A DNA stretch of 6,642 nt from the NCBI RefSeq assembly GCF_963360655.1, contig NZ_OY725719.1:1-6642 (forward strand), written 5' to 3'. A program made the translations under genes and the position numbers. The notes under the pieces were generated by a model. It was given only the letters and a program-made list of their open reading frames with translations. It had not been told where the DNA came from and searched no databases. Source of the stretch: Collinsella aerofaciens (GTDB lineage Bacteria; Actinomycetota; Coriobacteriia; Coriobacteriales; Coriobacteriaceae). Shown in pieces: positions 5,215 through 6,642 of the stretch; positions within the stretch are counted from its first letter, which is position 1, and the number at the start of each line of letters is the position of its first letter.

Positions 5215-5266
5215 GCCCGACCCCGTAGACGTGAGCCGTCTCAGGCGAACGGCTTCGGGGTCGGGC
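5215..5266. repeat. Long inverted repeat with 11-bp arms enclosing bipartite repeat copy B
   Basis: GCCCGACCCCG (5215-5225) is the exact reverse complement of CGGGGTCGGGC (5256-5266), with 30 bases between. Inside, AGCCGT (5234-5239) can pair with ACGGCT (5249-5254), or AGACG (5227-5231) with CGTCT (5237-5241), so alternative cruciform or stem-loop forms exist. The enclosed 5230-5252 is the second copy of CGTGAGCCG-N5-GGCGAACGG. This is a likely accessory part of oriT; there is no T-run for a terminator. Confidence 0.7.
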
Positions 5267-5301
5267 GTAGGGCCGTCTGCCAAGACCGCACGCAGTGCAG
5301 G

Positions 5302-5356
5302 ACTTTTGACGCATCGCGGCAAAAGTACTGCCAAGTGCGCACTACCTCTGGTAGTG
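5302..5356 (+). other. Candidate origin of transfer (oriT), IncQ/MobQ type
   Basis: The inverted repeat ACTTTTG (5302-5308)/CAAAAGT (5320-5326) precedes AAGTGCGCACT (5333-5343). That matches the IncQ-type nic core AAGTGCG|CCCT as I know it at 10 of 11 positions. The nick would fall between 5339 and 5340 on the plus strand. A second hairpin, CACTACC-TCT-GGTAGTG (5340-5356), follows at once. The position between divergent mobA and a MobC-like gene is where MobQ plasmids carry oriT. Because AGTGCGCACT is itself palindromic, the strand assignment rests on the upstream repeat and is less certain than the site. With the plus strand nicked, mobA would enter the recipient last. Confidence 0.65.
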
Positions 5357-5398
5357 ATATACCCAGCTCGCGAAATTTTACCGTGAGTATGGGTATAT
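5357..5398. promoter_or_regulatory. Symmetric divergent promoter/operator with TGGGTATAT arms
   Basis: ATATACCCA (5357-5365) and TGGGTATAT (5390-5398) are perfect 9-bp inverted arms 24 bases apart. Read outwards, each arm continues into a -10-like hexamer: TATATC towards mobA on the minus strand and TATATT (5394-5399) towards the MobC-like gene. The -35 regions would overlap in the middle but neither matches consensus well. This suggests jointly repressed divergent mob promoters, perhaps autoregulated by relaxosome proteins; the regulation is inferred. Confidence 0.5.
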
Positions 5399-5445
5399 TT
5401 TGCTGCAAAGACAAAACGCTAACGAGCAAGGAAGGGCGGTCATTT

Positions 5446-5769
5446 ATGACGGCATCCATCGACGAGCAGATTGCACGTAAGAGGGCCGCGGCCGACAAGC
5501 AGGCAGCTCGCGCCGCCGCGCTGAAGAAGGAGCTGAGGGACCTCGAGAAGAAGAAGGCCGCGGCCGAGCGGAAGGCCCGCACGCACCGCTTGGTCGAGGT
5601 CGGCGCGATCCTCGAGCAGACCTCTGGCATGACCTTCGATACCGAGGACAGCCGCCGCGCCCTGTCCGTCGCGCTGACCGAGCAGCTGCGGTACACGGAC
5701 GGCACGCCGTTCACCCGCGGCGGCCAGATCGCCGAGGCCGTCGGCATGCTGCTGGGGGATCAGAAATGA
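5446..5769 (+). CDS. MobC/TraD-like relaxasome accessory protein (DUF3847-like)
   Basis: This 107-aa protein starts at ATG 5446, with AAGGAAGGG (5428-5436) nine bases upstream. The frame is open far upstream, but only this start has a ribosome site. Residues 1-47 are a charged coiled coil (IDEQIARKRAAADKQAARAA, then KKELRDLEKKKAAAERKA). Next comes ERKARTHRLVEVGAILE (42-58), the segment that resembles TraD/MobC and DUF3847 accessory proteins of MobA/MobL plasmids. The C-terminal half is predicted helical (SRRALSVALTEQL, then GGQIAEAVGMLL). Proteins of this kind help the relaxase bind oriT or open the DNA around nic. The location directly across oriT from mobA supports that role. Its stop overlaps the next gene's start (ATGA). 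Family placement is from memory of the RKARTHRL pattern. Confidence 0.75.
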   Translation: MTASIDEQIARKRAAADKQAARAAALKKELRDLEKKKAAAERKARTHRLVEVGAILEQTSGMTFDTEDSRRALSVALTEQLRYTDGTPFTRGGQIAEAVGMLLGDQK

Positions 5770-6092
5770 ACGTCACCATCACTTTTGCAAACAAGGTCGA
5801 GAGCTACTACACCCGCGCCGATGGCTCGGCGGCGCTGAGCAAGGACGTGCTCGAGCTCAACGCCGACGGCTCGGCGGCGGTGCTCTGGAGCCGCCTCGAG
5901 TTCGACAGGGGCGGCGGCGATGACGGGACCAAGCCCCGGACCGAAAGGGGCTTCAGCCGCGAGGTGCTGCGCCTGCCGCCCGCGGCGGCACTCGGCCCCG
6001 GCGGCAGCCTGGACGAGTTCTGGACCCGCGCCGCCCAGCACTGCGGCGTGGCCGAGGTCGAGATCGACGGCAAGCTCGTGTACCCGTTCTAA
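5766..6092 (+). CDS. 108-aa protein of unknown function in the mobilisation operon
   Basis: The ATG at 5766 overlaps the preceding stop as ATGA, so translation is coupled; GGGGGAT lies a few bases upstream. I recognise no family. It opens MNVTITFANKVESYY, likely a beta strand, and contains two near-identical ADGSAA segments 15 residues apart (DNA copies at 5816-5834 and 5861-5879). A Gly/Asp-rich loop (DRGGGDDG) follows. The C-terminus AEVEIDGKLVYPF looks like a beta hairpin. There is no signal peptide, membrane segment or Cys cluster. The alternating strand pattern suggests a small beta-rich cytoplasmic protein. It may be a relaxosome or regulatory accessory; this rests only on operon position. 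Confidence 0.72.
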   Translation: MNVTITFANKVESYYTRADGSAALSKDVLELNADGSAAVLWSRLEFDRGGGDDGTKPRTERGFSREVLRLPPAAALGPGGSLDEFWTRAAQHCGVAEVEIDGKLVYPF

Positions 6093-6115
6093 ACCTGCCG
6101 CCGCGATGAAAACCG

Positions 6116-6154
6116 AAGAGCCCCGCGGGGCCTTTGAGGGTCCGCGGGGTTCTT
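6116..6154. terminator. Bidirectional terminator between the mob operon and the HTH/coiled-coil gene
   Basis: AAGAGCCCCGCGG (6116-6128) pairs with CCGCGGGGTTCTT (6142-6154) over 13 positions, with one G-T pair, around a 13-base loop. It lies 24 bases after the plus-strand stop. On the minus strand it directly follows the stop of the converging gene and is succeeded by a T-rich CGGTTTT. It serves both convergent units. Confidence 0.85.
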
Positions 6155-6155
6155 G

Positions 6156-6629
6156 TCATTCTCCCCCTGGGCCGAGCAGCTTCATGGCCATGCGGCCGCG
6201 GCGCCACCACGGCGTGGCCGCGATCGCCTGCTGGCGCTCGGCGAGCGATGCGAGCTTTCCGGCGAGCTCCGCGACCCTAGCGTTCGCCTCTGCGAGCTGC
6301 GCCTTGGCCTCGGCCTCGGCGCGGGCGGCGCGGTCGCGCTCGGCCGCAAGTGCCTCCATCAGCTCGGCGTTGCGGGACCGTTCGATTTCCAGTTGGGCGG
6401 CCAGGGAGTCAACCAGGGAGTCCGGGGCGGGCGCAGCGGCCGGCTGGCGGGACGGCTTGTCGGGGTTCTTCAGGGCGTCGGCGATGGCCGCGGCGGCGAA
6501 GTCATCGAGAAAATCGGTATTCCCGTTTCGTGAAACATGGTTTCCCAGTCCCAGTTTCTCGATGTAGTTCGCGACTGTGCGCTTTGAGACGCCCAGTTCA
6601 GACGCTATTTCACGCTTCGTTATGCCCAT
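6156..6629 (-). CDS. HTH plus coiled-coil DNA-binding protein, candidate single-protein partition factor
   Basis: The ATG at 6629 gives 157 aa. The ribosome site is weak (GATAGG, ending seven bases upstream), consistent with coupling to a gene just before it. Residues 4-25 are a clear HTH (TKREIASELGVSKRTVANYI). Residues 35-70 are a flexible, Pro/Ala-rich linker. Residues 71-135 are a continuous heptad-type coiled coil rich in Ala, Glu, Arg and Leu. The C-terminus ends in an aromatic-basic patch, TPWWRRGRMAMKLL (139-152). N-terminal HTH plus coiled coil, next to rep, is the architecture of the pSK1 Par/DUF536 plasmid proteins, and superficially of RacA. Those act in plasmid segregation or chromosome anchoring. 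On circular closure, rep would end inside its first codons. GTTTC palindromes lie at its 5' end and in rep. A copy-number regulator is the main alternative. Confidence 0.72.
   Translation of the reverse strand: MGITKREIASELGVSKRTVANYIEKLGLGNHVSRNGNTDFLDDFAAAAIADALKNPDKPSRQPAAAPAPDSLVDSLAAQLEIERSRNAELMEALAAERDRAARAEAEAKAQLAEANARVAELAGKLASLAERQQAIAATPWWRRGRMAMKLLGPGGE
6525..6546. repeat. GTTTC-GT-GAAAC palindrome plus adjacent GTTTCCC
   Basis: GTTTCGTGAAAC (6525-6536) is an inverted repeat with a two-base centre, and GTTTCCC (6540-6546) follows three bases later. Both resemble the units at 12-29 and 63-100. It lies within the 5' third of the HTH/coiled-coil gene. It resembles parS with the two inner bases deleted. 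Confidence 0.5.
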
Positions 6630-6642
6630 TGTTCAACCTATC

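Noticed and set aside
5215-5266. Rho-independent terminator
   Set aside because: The 30-base gap between the arms is large and no T-run follows on either strand; an oriT or protein-site role fits better.
5095-5334. 80-codon N-terminal extension of the relaxase
   Set aside because: It has no ribosome site and low-complexity Arg-rich content. MAIFHLNYRG at 5094 is the typical MobA N-terminus and has AAAGGA six bases upstream.
4249-5445. Upstream extension of the MobC-like frame on the plus strand
   Set aside because: It lies antisense to mobA and through oriT. The ribosome site at 5428-5436 fixes the start at 5446.
6525-6536. True chromosomal-type parS site
   Set aside because: GTTTCGTGAAAC lacks the central two bases of the 16-bp parS, so the half-site spacing is wrong for ParB. 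It is kept only as a repeat.

Overview
The window looks like most or all of a small, mobilisable, G+C-rich plasmid (or plasmid-like element) from an actinobacterium. A gut Coriobacteriia host (Collinsella/Olsenella/Eggerthella-type) is my best guess, from G+C-rich third codon positions, strong AAGGAGG-type ribosome sites, and the pairing of a MobA/MobL relaxase with a RelE-type module. This host assignment is inference. Nothing chromosomal is visible: there is no tRNA, rRNA or core-metabolism gene.

Layout. (1) 1-1866, minus: a long replication protein with archaeo-eukaryotic-type primase (AEP) motifs and an HTH, running off the left edge of the window. (2) 1867-2154: an AT-rich, gene-free region with two 73-bp direct repeats 108 bp apart and a third partial copy. 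It is the likely replication origin and promoter region, and it ends in a palindromic operator. (3) 2155-2647, plus: a RelB-like ribbon-helix-helix antitoxin and a RelE toxin, closed by a strong bidirectional terminator. (4) 2699-3434, minus: two translationally coupled small genes, a 58-aa DUF3970-like protein followed by a 188-aa protein of unknown function. (5) 3435-3693: non-coding, with several hairpins. (6) 3694-5094, minus: a MobA/MobL (MobQ) relaxase. (7) 5095-5445: a structured intergenic region with an IncQ-type oriT candidate and a symmetric divergent promoter/operator. (8) 5446-6092, plus: a MobC/DUF3847-like relaxasome protein overlapped by a 108-aa unknown protein, ending at a second bidirectional terminator. 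(9) 6156-6629, minus: a 157-aa HTH plus coiled-coil protein that resembles single-protein plasmid partition factors (pSK1 Par/DUF536 type).

If the two window ends are joined, the replication-protein frame continues for ten more codons and stops at 6612-6610, inside the start of the HTH/coiled-coil gene. That would make a rep-par pair on a circular 6.6-kb molecule. The same junction is ringed by GTTTCCC/GTTTC repeats and a perfect 18-bp palindrome. The palindrome is a near match to both chromosomal ParB parS and Noc-binding sites. The most interesting hypothesis here is that a centromere-like site is embedded in the rep/par coding sequences.

Together the genes would provide replication (AEP Rep), segregation (HTH/coiled-coil protein plus repeats), post-segregational stabilisation (RelBE) and mobilisation in trans by a helper conjugation system (oriT, MobC-like protein, MobA). 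No type IV secretion or coupling-protein gene is present.
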